Source: Nitrospirota bacterium
GTDB lineage: Bacteria > Nitrospirota > UBA9217
Reading direction: 5' to 3'
Length of the DNA: 54,185 bases
Assembly (NCBI GenBank): GCA_029858565.1
Contig: JAOUEV010000018.1
Coordinates: 1-54,185, forward strand
A model generated the notes under the pieces. It saw nothing but the letters and a program-made list of their open reading frames with translations. It was not told where the DNA came from and made no database searches. The stretch's first letter is position 1, and every line of letters starts with the position of its first letter. A program made the translations under genes and the position numbers. Below, piece by piece: positions 23,588 through 32,217 of the stretch.

Positions 23588-25884
23588 GCGGACCGGAAGG
23601 GCCGATTCCCAGGGACGACGGCTCAAAGAGGATGCGGATCATCGTTGTTTCGAACCGGGAACCCTATGTTCACCGCAAGATCGCCCAGAGTGTGAAGGTA
23701 GATCGGCCCGTGGGCGGGCTTACCGCGGCCCTGGATGATGTTCTGCGCGCAGCGGGCGGGACCTGGATCGCCTGGGGCAGCGGCAGCGCTGACCGGACTG
23801 TTGTGGACGATCGGAGCCGGGTGGCGGTGCCGCCGGAGCAGCCGGCCTACCAGCTGAAGCGCCTTTGGCTTTCCAGCCACGAGGTCGAGCATTATTACCA
23901 CGGATATTCCAATCAGGTGCTCTGGCCGCTCTGCCACATCACGCTTGACCGCATTTCGTACCGTAAAAAGCACTGGGACGACTATTGTCGGGTGAACCGG
24001 GCCTTTGCCGACGCAGTGATCGAGGAGACCGATGGTTCGTCCCTGGTGTGGTTCCAGGACTATCATTTGTGTCTTGCCCCCCGCATGGTGCGTGAGCGTG
24101 ACCCGCGGGTCACCATGGCGCACTTCTGGCACATCCCCTGGCCGGACTGGAGCGTGTTCCGCATCTGTCCCCAGGCCAGGGAGCTGCTGGAATCGCTCCT
24201 GGCGAACGATCTCGTTGGGTTCCAGACCCCGCTCTTCGCCCGCAACTTTATGGATTGCGTGCGCGAGAGCCTTGACGCTGACATCGATCCCGGACGCAAG
24301 ACCGTTACTTACCAGGGGCGGACAACGCATATTCGCTCTTTTCCGATCAGCGTCGACTACCGAAAGTTCGATGCCATGGCATCATCGCAGCGCGCGAGCC
24401 GGATGGTCCGGACGCTCCGGGAGCGGTACGGGCTCAAGGATGTTCTCGTGGGGATCGGCGTGGACCGGCTGGAATACACCAAAGCGCTTGTCAAGCGTTT
24501 TGAGGCGATAGGACTGTTCTTCGAACGCTCTGCCCGGTATCGCGGCAAGTTCACCTTTATCCAGATCGCGGTACCCACGAGGATGAAGGAACCCTACCTG
24601 AGCTATAAGAAGATCGTGGAGGCGATGATCCGGAAGATCAACAGGAAGTACGGACATGGCGCGTGGAAACCGGTCATTTATATTTCCACCAAGATGGACC
24701 ATGAGGACCTGGCGGCCTATTACCGTCTGGCCGACCTTGCGATCATCAGTTCTGTGAATGACGGAATGAACCTCGTGGCGAAGGAGTATGTGGCGTCGCA
24801 GACAGACGGGAACGGCGTGCTTCTGCTGAGCGAGCTCGCCGGCGCAGCAGAGGAACTGGAGGGCAGTCTCCTGGTCAATCCCTATAATATCGAAGCCTTT
24901 TCCGACAGCATCCGCGAGGCCCTTGCCATGCCGTTGGATGAGAAAGAAGCACGGATGAAGTCGCTCCGTAAACAGGTGGGTGAGCACGATATCCACGCGT
25001 GGGTCACCAGCGTGCTCGACGCCGCCCGGTCGCTCGATGACATCAAACGACGCGAGAGCCGTCCGTTGTTCGAGTTCGCCGATGAGGTGCAGATGCGTCT
25101 GGGGAACAGGGAGCTGTTCCTCTTTCTTGACTTTGACGGCACCCTTGCGCCGATCGCCGACTCTCCGGACCGGGTCGTTTTTTCTTCGCCCATGCGTTCT
25201 TCCCTGGAACGGGTGCTGGGTTCGGCGCAGCTTGCCGTGGTGAGCGGCCGCGCGCTCGATGACCTCCGGCATCGGATCGGGATCGAAGGCATCGTGTACG
25301 CGGGGAATCACGGCTCCGAGGTCCTGCTGGACGGGTCGGTCCTTCGTGCGGAAGGCGTGGACCGCTCGGCCGGCATGCTGCGGGTGCTTCTGGCCGGTCT
25401 GCGGGACGCGCTCTCGACGGTCCCGGGCGTGCTGATCGAGGACAAGGGCATCACCGCCAGCGTCCATTTCCGCCTGGTCGATCCGTCGCTTGTCGGCGAG
25501 GTGCTCAGGATATTCTGGGACCTTGCGAGGGGATACGAATCATCATTTCGCATCACCACCGGCAAGAAGGTGCTGGAGATCAGGCCGCGCGCTGCGTGGG
25601 ACAAGGGGCAGGCGGTCGGCCGCATCATGGAATTGAAAGGCCGTTCATTGATGCCGATCTATGTGGGCGACGACACCACCGATGAGGACGCCTTTCGCGC
25701 GATCCGGGGCTGCGGGATATCGATCTCGATCGGACCGAATGCGGAGGCTGACTATTTCCTGCGCGATCAGGAGGAGGTGGGCCGGTTCCTGGATTGGCTT
25801 GCACAGGTACTATCGCTTCGACAGGGACAGGGTCAGGCTCCGGTCGCGGCCGATCCCTTGGCACGGGATGTCGTTGATGCCTGA
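23584..25884 (+). CDS. otsAB: Fused trehalose-6-phosphate synthase/phosphatase (OtsA-OtsB)
   Basis: This 766-residue protein carries a GT20 synthase domain (about residues 18-485). It includes VSNREPY, VWFQDYHLCLAP, AHFWHIPWPDW, GVDRLEYTKAL (the Arg and Lys that hold the donor phosphate) and SVNDGMNLVAKEYVASQ. A HAD phosphatase domain (about 500-750) has FLDFDGTLAPIADSPD, VSGRALDDLRHR, YAGNHGSEV and GDDTTDEDAF. The fused enzyme would make trehalose from UDP-glucose and glucose-6-phosphate in two steps. A glucosylglycerol-phosphate synthase role for the GT20 part is a less likely alternative. It is coupled to treT by an ATGA overlap. Confidence 0.9.
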   Translation: MSGPEGPIPRDDGSKRMRIIVVSNREPYVHRKIAQSVKVDRPVGGLTAALDDVLRAAGGTWIAWGSGSADRTVVDDRSRVAVPPEQPAYQLKRLWLSSHEVEHYYHGYSNQVLWPLCHITLDRISYRKKHWDDYCRVNRAFADAVIEETDGSSLVWFQDYHLCLAPRMVRERDPRVTMAHFWHIPWPDWSVFRICPQARELLESLLANDLVGFQTPLFARNFMDCVRESLDADIDPGRKTVTYQGRTTHIRSFPISVDYRKFDAMASSQRASRMVRTLRERYGLKDVLVGIGVDRLEYTKALVKRFEAIGLFFERSARYRGKFTFIQIAVPTRMKEPYLSYKKIVEAMIRKINRKYGHGAWKPVIYISTKMDHEDLAAYYRLADLAIISSVNDGMNLVAKEYVASQTDGNGVLLLSELAGAAEELEGSLLVNPYNIEAFSDSIREALAMPLDEKEARMKSLRKQVGEHDIHAWVTSVLDAARSLDDIKRRESRPLFEFADEVQMRLGNRELFLFLDFDGTLAPIADSPDRVVFSSPMRSSLERVLGSAQLAVVSGRALDDLRHRIGIEGIVYAGNHGSEVLLDGSVLRAEGVDRSAGMLRVLLAGLRDALSTVPGVLIEDKGITASVHFRLVDPSLVGEVLRIFWDLARGYESSFRITTGKKVLEIRPRAAWDKGQAVGRIMELKGRSLMPIYVGDDTTDEDAFRAIRGCGISISIGPNAEADYFLRDQEEVGRFLDWLAQVLSLRQGQGQAPVAADPLARDVVDA

Positions 25885-26038
25885 TCGCATTTCGTCATCA
25901 GTCGAGGTGTTCGGATGCCGGACCATGAGCGCGTGAAGATTGAAGTGAGCAGTTCCGGGGAGATTCATTCCGCTATGATCGTCATCGTATGCTTGGCCGT
26001 CCTCGCGGCGGATTATGTCATGGCGACAAGGGTAGGGT

Positions 26039-27538
26039 ATGCATTATTTCAGATCTGCAGCCATGCTTATGGTGTTCCTGGCGTTTCTTCCAGCGATTAC
26101 CGTTGCCCAAAGCAGCTACGCGCCGCGCGGGCTTTACGATGTCGAGCGGATCAGGCTTGACAACGGGTTTCAGGTATTGCTGAAGAAGCGCAGCGAGACG
26201 CGCAATATGGCGTTCCGTCTTGTTGTAGGCGTGGGAACAAGACATTTTGACTGCAGCCGCCGGGAGACGCCGCATCTGCTCGAACACCTGCTGTTCAGCG
26301 GGACCACGGCACACACAGAGGCGGAACTTGAGCACCTGGTCGCGGACCTGGGGGGCTCCTGGAACGCGGTCACGGGAACGGAGCACACGACCTATCTGCT
26401 CGATATCTTCGACCAATACGCATTGCAGGGGCTCGATGTGCTCCATGAGATCGTGACGGACACTGTCATCACCCCGGAAAAGATCAGCCAGTCGAAGGGC
26501 ATCGTTTACCGCGAAGAAGGAGGGAGGCCAGGTCGCTTCCGCCGCCTGCTCTACGACCTCGGTGTCAGCAAGGGCGCCTGGAGCAAGGCGAACGAGTGGC
26601 TTCTGCCCGGGGACGGAGCGATCTGCGCCGGGCTCGTGAACATGGAGTCCATAGCCGAAGACGATATCCTGAACACCTATCATACGGCGTATGTGCCGGA
26701 AAACATGACGCTGATAGCGGTGGGTAATTTCAACAGGCGCAAGCTGCTTGAGCGGATCAACGCGACCTTCGGCAGCCTTGCTCTTCGGGAGAAACCGTCC
26801 CCGAGCGTGGCTACTCCGCCGCAGCCTTCGGCATATCCAGCAGAGGTTTCGAGCACCCTTTCGCCCTTCCTTGGCAGCAACGGCAGCATGAGCATCGCTT
26901 TCCGGACAGAAGGCCGATATCATCCCGATGCCGCAGCGCTGATCGTGCTGAGCACCTATTTGAGCGCGAAGTTCTACGAACAGGTTCGCGTCAATGCCGG
27001 CCTGTCCTATGCACCCGAGGCGGTGATGTTCTTCCAGCCTGATTACGGGATACTCTATGCGACCGCCGATGTCAGCGCACGGAACAGTGCTCGGGTGCAA
27101 GAGCTCATGCTTGCCATCGTCGAAAGGATCCGGCGTGAGAAGATCTCCCCGGACGAGGTGGAGCGGACCAAGAGAAAGATCCTGCTTCAGTGGGCGCAGG
27201 CCTATGAGACGAACGCGGGCATGGCGTCGCTCTACTCCGAGATGCTCGCCCGGGCCGGCCATGGGGATGGATTGCGCAAAGGTGACCGGTCGGATCGTCT
27301 GCACCTCTACGAGAACGAGATCGAATCAGTTTCCGCCGCAGACCTTGACCGCGTCATCTCACGGTACCTTTTGCCGGAGCGCCGCATCGATATACGAAGC
27401 ATGCCGACCATGAGCTACAGCGAGTTCTTTACATTCATCGGCGGCATCTCCCTTCTCATCGCGCTGTTCGCCGCCTATCGGTGGCGAAAGGCGGGTAAAC
27501 GAAGAAAAAGCATGCTGCCGGTCTATCTCAGGAAATGA
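26039..27538 (+). CDS. Membrane-anchored M16 family zinc peptidase
   Basis: The product has 499 residues. A signal segment (AAMLMVFLAFLPAITVA) is followed by an M16 peptidase pair of domains. The inverted zinc motif HLLEH lies in TPHLLEHLLFSG, and the downstream Glu is probably in IVYREEGG. A single helix near the C-terminus (FFTFIGGISLLIALFAAYRW) is followed by a basic tail. Most M16 proteins in bacteria are soluble or lack the anchor. This one would be held on the periplasmic face at both ends of processing. GGTAGGGT precedes the ATG. It sits between the trehalose and glycerate genes without obvious pathway relation. Confidence 0.85.
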   Translation: MHYFRSAAMLMVFLAFLPAITVAQSSYAPRGLYDVERIRLDNGFQVLLKKRSETRNMAFRLVVGVGTRHFDCSRRETPHLLEHLLFSGTTAHTEAELEHLVADLGGSWNAVTGTEHTTYLLDIFDQYALQGLDVLHEIVTDTVITPEKISQSKGIVYREEGGRPGRFRRLLYDLGVSKGAWSKANEWLLPGDGAICAGLVNMESIAEDDILNTYHTAYVPENMTLIAVGNFNRRKLLERINATFGSLALREKPSPSVATPPQPSAYPAEVSSTLSPFLGSNGSMSIAFRTEGRYHPDAAALIVLSTYLSAKFYEQVRVNAGLSYAPEAVMFFQPDYGILYATADVSARNSARVQELMLAIVERIRREKISPDEVERTKRKILLQWAQAYETNAGMASLYSEMLARAGHGDGLRKGDRSDRLHLYENEIESVSAADLDRVISRYLLPERRIDIRSMPTMSYSEFFTFIGGISLLIALFAAYRWRKAGKRRKSMLPVYLRK

Positions 27539-27598
27539 TGGTGCCTGCGCGGTGCTTTTGCATGAGAACAGGAAAGAAGTGTTCCGAATGGAGACATT

Positions 27599-28942
27599 GT
27601 GAGCGACCGGACAAGCAGTTTGTTGACAGCTTCGTATCGAGCAGCTCTGCAGGCAGTGGAGCCCGCAGATGCTGTACGGCGATCACTGCGGCGGACGGGT
27701 TCCCGGATCGACTGCGGAGGGCGTGAGTTCGATCTCGATGCCTATGACCGCGTCATGGTCATCGGAGCGGGAAAAGCATCATCAGCAATGGGCAGAGCTG
27801 TTGAAGAAATGCTTGATGATCATATTACGAATGGTATCCTGATCATCAAGGATGGCGGCGCAGAGGTCCTGCGGAAGCTTGTTCAGCATGAAGCGGCTCA
27901 TCCGGTCCCTGATGCACGGGGTCAGGCAGCCACGGCTGAGATTCTCGAACTTCTGCGTCAGGCCGACAGCCGGACCCTGGTCCTTTGTCTGCTGTCGGGC
28001 GGCGGATCAGCCCTCCTTGTCGCGCCGGCGGCGGGGATAACGCTTGGTGATAAACAAGTCGTTACGGACCAACTGCTTCGCGCCGGAGCGGATATCGGTG
28101 AGCTGAACGCGGTGCGAAAGCATCTGTCCGCTGTCAAGGGCGGCGGACTCGCACAGGTCGCCTGCGCATCGACCATGCTGACGCTCCTTGTTTCCGATGT
28201 GCTTGGCGACCGTCTTGATGTGATCGCTTCCGGCCCGACGGTCCCTGACGGTTCCACATACGGCTACGCATGGGAAGTCCTGGAGAAATACGGATTGAAC
28301 GGTGTTATCCCCGGCCGGGTGAGGAACCATCTGCTGCGGGGCAAAGCAGGTCTTGTGCCGGAGACGCTGAAGCCCGGAGACCCCTGCCTGGAGAACAAAC
28401 GGTCGGTCGTCATTGCGGGGCTCGGCCAGGCGATCGCGGCCGCAAAGAGCAGTGCGGAAGGGCTTGGGTGCGCCGCCGAGGTCGTGACCGCGGAACTAAG
28501 GGGCGAAGCGCGCGTTGCCGCGTGTTTTCTCGCTCAACGCGCCCTGCAGGTGAAGAGAACCCTCCGGCCGGGCGAAAGACGGTGTCTCCTCTCGGGCGGA
28601 GAGACCACCGTGACGGTCACAGGGCAGGGAAAAGGCGGCAGGAATCAGGAACTGGCCCTGGCTTTTGCTCTGGAGATCGCTGGAACGGCAGGGGTCACGC
28701 TCCTGTCCGCAGGGACCGATGGAACAGACGGCCCGACCGACGCGACCGGCGCCATCGTCGACGGAACTACCGTGCCGCTGGCAAGCGCGCGGGAGATCGA
28801 TGCCAGAGCGTATCTTGAACGGAACGACTCGTACAGATTCTTTGAGCGCTATGATTCTTTTGGCCGGGGAAGCACGCATATCAAGACCGGACCGACAGGC
28901 ACAAATGTCATGGATGTCCAGATCATGCTTGTTGAAGGATGA
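27599..28942 (+). CDS. Glycerate 2-kinase (GckA/MOFRL type)
   Basis: This 447-residue protein has the DUF4147 N-terminal domain and the MOFRL C-terminal domain. Visible motifs are MVIGAGKASSAMG, LLSGGGSALLVAP, VRKHLSAVKGGGLA, VLGDRLDVIASGPT, LLSGGETTVTVTG and the C-terminal LLSAGTDGTDGPTDATGA. The enzyme phosphorylates glycerate, usually to 2-phosphoglycerate. Initiation is at GTG. In this context it may recycle glycerate from glucosylglycerate breakdown or balance phosphoglycerate supply to the GpgS-like enzyme. That link is inference from the neighbourhood. Confidence 0.9.
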   Translation: MSDRTSSLLTASYRAALQAVEPADAVRRSLRRTGSRIDCGGREFDLDAYDRVMVIGAGKASSAMGRAVEEMLDDHITNGILIIKDGGAEVLRKLVQHEAAHPVPDARGQAATAEILELLRQADSRTLVLCLLSGGGSALLVAPAAGITLGDKQVVTDQLLRAGADIGELNAVRKHLSAVKGGGLAQVACASTMLTLLVSDVLGDRLDVIASGPTVPDGSTYGYAWEVLEKYGLNGVIPGRVRNHLLRGKAGLVPETLKPGDPCLENKRSVVIAGLGQAIAAAKSSAEGLGCAAEVVTAELRGEARVAACFLAQRALQVKRTLRPGERRCLLSGGETTVTVTGQGKGGRNQELALAFALEIAGTAGVTLLSAGTDGTDGPTDATGAIVDGTTVPLASAREIDARAYLERNDSYRFFERYDSFGRGSTHIKTGPTGTNVMDVQIMLVEG

Positions 28943-29006
28943 AAGAACGGTTTGGCGCGACGGACCGGCGAAATTACGCTATAGTTAAGCAGGGAACCCA
29001 TTGCCT

Positions 29007-30266
29007 ATGAACTCAATCATCTCTCGTCAGGAGGTCCGGGACTCCATCGGCCGGATCGGCTCCGCGGACATCGTGGTCGGCATCCCGAGCTACAACAACG
29101 CCCGGACGATCGGCCATGTGGTCCGGGCCATCCAGGCGGGGCTGGCCAAGTATTTCCCCGACCGGAAGTGCGTACTCGTGAACTCGGACGGAGGGTCCCG
29201 CGACGGGACCATGGACGTGGTCCGGAGCACCCGCATCGAGGACCAGGCCGCGATCCTGGTGCATCACCGGACCGACTCGGTACCCGTCATAGCGACTGCC
29301 TACGAGGGGATCCCCGGAAAAGGAAGCGCCTTCAGAACGATCTTCCAGATCGCTGATGCGCTGGATGCAAAGGCCTGCGCGGTGGTCGATTCGGACCTGC
29401 GGAGCATAACGCCGGAGTGGGTGGAACTTCTCATAAAACCGGTGATCCGGGATGAGGCGGAATTCGTCGCACCTCTGTACCATCGCCACAAGTTCGACGG
29501 TACAATAACGAACAGCATCGTCTACCCCCTGACCCGGGCGCTTTACGGCAAGAGCGTGCGCCAGCCTATCGGCGGAGATTTCGGTTTTTCCGGAAAACTC
29601 GCGCGGTTCTATCTCTCGAAGGACGTATGGGAGACCGACGTGGCGCGGTTCGGCGTCGATATCTGGATGACCACCACCGCCGTCGCCAACGGGTTCAACG
29701 TCAGCCAGTCATTCCTCGGAGCCAAGATCCACGATACCAAGGACCCGGGAGCGGATCTTTCGGCCATGCTCTATCAGGTGGTGAGCGCCACCTTCGGTCT
29801 GATGGAGGACTACGCGGCAGTCTGGAAACAGGTGAAAAGCACCGAACCGGTGCGGACCTACGGCTTTCAATATGCCGTGGGCCTAGAACAGGTGAATGTG
29901 AACGTGGAGCGAATGCTCGGGATCTTCCGCGAAGGCCTCAGGAACCTTCGCGAGATATGGATCGCGGTGGTCGGCCAGGGAGATTTCGGGGAGATCGAAT
30001 TGCTCGGACGGGCGGGGAACGATGTGTTCCGATTTCCGAGAAACCTCTGGTCCAGGATCATCTATGATTACGCACTCGCCTTTCATCACAAGAAGCTGCC
30101 GGCCGAGCACCTGATCAAGTCCCTGACCCCGCTCTACCTGGGCCGTACCGCTTCGTTCGTGCTGGAGATGCGCGATGCGGACCAGGCAGGCGCGGAAGCG
30201 GAGATCGAGCGGCTGTGCGAGGAGTTCGAAAAGAACAAGGTCCATCTGCAGAACAACTGGAAGTGA
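29007..30266 (+). CDS. GT-A glycosyltransferase, GT81/GT2-like
   Basis: This 419-residue soluble GT-A fold enzyme has a nucleotide-sugar region DIVVGIPSYNNARTIG and LVNSDGGSRDGTMDVV. The metal-binding DSD is at residues 128-130. An acceptor-side region contains YPLTRALYGKSVRQPIGGDFGF and VDIWMTTTAVANGF. It resembles enzymes that glycosylate glycerate-type acceptors. The ATG at 29007 is preferred, although a TTG six bases earlier also has an AGGGAA site. With a GpgS-like gene two positions downstream, it could add a second sugar or use another acceptor. The acceptor is not established. Confidence 0.75.
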   Translation: MNSIISRQEVRDSIGRIGSADIVVGIPSYNNARTIGHVVRAIQAGLAKYFPDRKCVLVNSDGGSRDGTMDVVRSTRIEDQAAILVHHRTDSVPVIATAYEGIPGKGSAFRTIFQIADALDAKACAVVDSDLRSITPEWVELLIKPVIRDEAEFVAPLYHRHKFDGTITNSIVYPLTRALYGKSVRQPIGGDFGFSGKLARFYLSKDVWETDVARFGVDIWMTTTAVANGFNVSQSFLGAKIHDTKDPGADLSAMLYQVVSATFGLMEDYAAVWKQVKSTEPVRTYGFQYAVGLEQVNVNVERMLGIFREGLRNLREIWIAVVGQGDFGEIELLGRAGNDVFRFPRNLWSRIIYDYALAFHHKKLPAEHLIKSLTPLYLGRTASFVLEMRDADQAGAEAEIERLCEEFEKNKVHLQNNWK

Positions 30267-30279
30267 AGGAGGTGCGATC

Positions 30280-30978
30280 ATGCAGGATTTTCTGATGCTG
30301 GTGCTGGAACCGTTCCACGAGGTGTTTGCGGGATTCAAGCGATTCGCCCCGAACATTTTGGCGATGCTCACGATCCTGATCGGAGGCCTGATCACGGCAC
30401 GCGTCGTCCGGCTGCTGCTCCGCAAGACGCTGACGGCGCTGAACTTTGACGCCTGGAGCGACCGAATGGGCTTTACGGTCATGATGCGCAAGAGCGATGT
30501 CTGGACGAAACCCACGGAAGCCGTTACCCGCTCCGTGTTCTGGTTCCTGGTCATTTTCACCATCATGATCGGTTTGAGCGCGCTCAAGGTGCAGGCCGTT
30601 GACAACCTTGTGGCGCAGTTCTTCCTTTACCTGCCGCGTGTTTTTTCAGCAGTCCTCATTCTGGTCATCGGCTATGTGGCAGCCGGCTTTATAAGCAGAA
30701 CGGTCCTGATCTCACTGGTGAACAGGGGATATCACTACGCTAAATTGCTGGCCGAGGCGGTCCGGCTGCTGCTGGTCGTGTTGATCCTCGCCATGGCCCT
30801 GGAGCAGCTTGCCGTGGCGCCGAACATCGTGGTCGCTGCGTTCTCGATCATCTTCGGAGGCATTGTCATCGCTCTTGCCATCGCTTTCGGCGTGGGGGGC
30901 ATCGACGCTGCCCGCAGGGTCATTGAGAAGGGCGCTTCAGAAAAAGTCGAGCAGAAAGATGAAATCCAGCATCTCTAA
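30280..30978 (+). CDS. Conserved TM-helix (MscS-like) membrane protein
   Basis: This 232-residue protein has four to five helices. It shows the conserved TM_helix pattern twice: APNILAMLTILIGGLITARVVRLLLRK and LPRVFSAVLILVIGYVAAGFISR. A Gly-rich helix follows (FSIIFGGIVIALAIAFGVGG) that resembles the MscS pore. The soluble beta-domain of MscS is missing. AAGGAGGTGCGATC precedes the ATG, 13 bases after the upstream glycosyltransferase. It may be a minimal channel or a partner of the osmolyte pathway. Confidence 0.8.
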   Translation: MQDFLMLVLEPFHEVFAGFKRFAPNILAMLTILIGGLITARVVRLLLRKTLTALNFDAWSDRMGFTVMMRKSDVWTKPTEAVTRSVFWFLVIFTIMIGLSALKVQAVDNLVAQFFLYLPRVFSAVLILVIGYVAAGFISRTVLISLVNRGYHYAKLLAEAVRLLLVVLILAMALEQLAVAPNIVVAAFSIIFGGIVIALAIAFGVGGIDAARRVIEKGASEKVEQKDEIQHL

Positions 30979-30987
30979 GGAGCTTCC

Positions 30988-32196
30988 ATGTCCGACTTCT
31001 ATCAGACCGGGATCATAACAACGCTGCACAACCTGGGGAAGCCGTCCCTTGAACGGATCGAGGGAGAACTGGAACAGTTCGGGAAAACACGGCCGGTCGC
31101 ACTGGTGCTGCCGTCGCTGTACTCGGAGTTCGAAGGGCCGGCCATGCCCCGTATCGTGGAAGAGCTGGCGAAAGTGAAGTACCTTTGCGAAGTGGTGCTG
31201 GTGCTGGACAAGGCAACGGAGCGGGAGTTTCGCAAGGTCCGTGAGTTCCTTGCACCCATCAAGTCAGGTGTCAGCGTCATCCATAACGATGGAAAGCGCG
31301 TTCAGGAGATCTATGACACCTTGAAACGCAACGAACTCGACGCCGGACAGCGGGGAAAAGGCAGGTCGGCATGGCTCGCCTACGGATACATCCTGGCGAG
31401 CGGCAAGTGCGATGTGATCGCGCTGCACGACTGCGATATCGTGACCTATAGCAGGGAAATGCTTGCGCGGCTGTGCTACCCGGTGGTGAACCCTAACCTT
31501 GACTATGTGTTCTGCAAAGGGTACTACAGCCGGGTGACGAACAAAATGCATGGACGGGTGACAAGGCTCCTGATCACTCCGCTGGTCCGCTCCCTGGAAA
31601 TGCTGACCGGCCAGCACCGCTTCCTTCGGTTCCTGGACAGCTTCCGCTATCCTTTGGCAGGCGAGTTCGCCATGTCCACTGATCTCGCGCGGGTGAACCG
31701 CATTCCCTGGGACTGGGGCCTTGAGGTCGGGTCGCTTGCCGAAGTGTACCGCAACTATTCTCCCCGGCGTGTCTGCCAGGTGGACATCGCGGCGAACTAC
31801 GAGCACAAGCATCAAGCGCTGTCAGCCGGGGATGCGGAGCAGGGATTGATGAAGATGACCGTGGATATCTGCAAGTCGATCTTTCGCACGCTCGCGTCAG
31901 AGGGCGTGATCTTCTCGGACGGTCTGTTCAAGTCGCTTTCCGTGGCCTATCTCCGCATGGCCGAGGACACGATCATGAAGTACGAGGCGGACGCGGCGAT
32001 CAACGGCCTCGAATTCGACCGTCATGAGGAAGCGAACGCGGTCGAGGCCTTTACCAAGGCAATTCGACTGGCCGCGCAGGTCTATATGGAAACCCCCATG
32101 GGAACGCCGCTCATCCCCAATTGGAACCGTGTCACCTCCGCTATTCCGGGCATCCTGGAAATGCTCAAGACCGCGGTGGACAGGGACAATCAATAG
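30988..32196 (+). CDS. gpgS: Glucosyl-3-phosphoglycerate synthase-like enzyme (GT81)
   Basis: This 402-residue GT-A enzyme is expected to join a nucleotide-glucose to 3-phosphoglycerate, the first step to glucosylglycerate. Visible are VALVLPSLYSEFEGP, a GKGRSAWLAYGYILASG stretch before the metal-binding DCD (residues 148-150), GRVTRLLITPLVRSL, and the family-typical PWDWGLEVGSLAEVYRN with INxNYEHKHQ-like sequence near 270. GGAGCTTCC precedes the ATG. The matching phosphatase candidate is the HAD protein at 13519-14340. It is nine bases after the small channel-like gene and 21 before the ClC gene, which indicates one operon. Confidence 0.85.
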   Translation: MSDFYQTGIITTLHNLGKPSLERIEGELEQFGKTRPVALVLPSLYSEFEGPAMPRIVEELAKVKYLCEVVLVLDKATEREFRKVREFLAPIKSGVSVIHNDGKRVQEIYDTLKRNELDAGQRGKGRSAWLAYGYILASGKCDVIALHDCDIVTYSREMLARLCYPVVNPNLDYVFCKGYYSRVTNKMHGRVTRLLITPLVRSLEMLTGQHRFLRFLDSFRYPLAGEFAMSTDLARVNRIPWDWGLEVGSLAEVYRNYSPRRVCQVDIAANYEHKHQALSAGDAEQGLMKMTVDICKSIFRTLASEGVIFSDGLFKSLSVAYLRMAEDTIMKYEADAAINGLEFDRHEEANAVEAFTKAIRLAAQVYMETPMGTPLIPNWNRVTSAIPGILEMLKTAVDRDNQ

Positions 32197-32217
32197 CGCT
32201 CGAGTGACACGAAACCG

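Noticed and set aside
25915-26160. 81-residue frame with a hydrophobic stretch before the M16 peptidase
   Set aside because: It overlaps the signal-peptide region of the peptidase by more than 100 bases in another frame and ends in Arg/Ala-rich nonsense.
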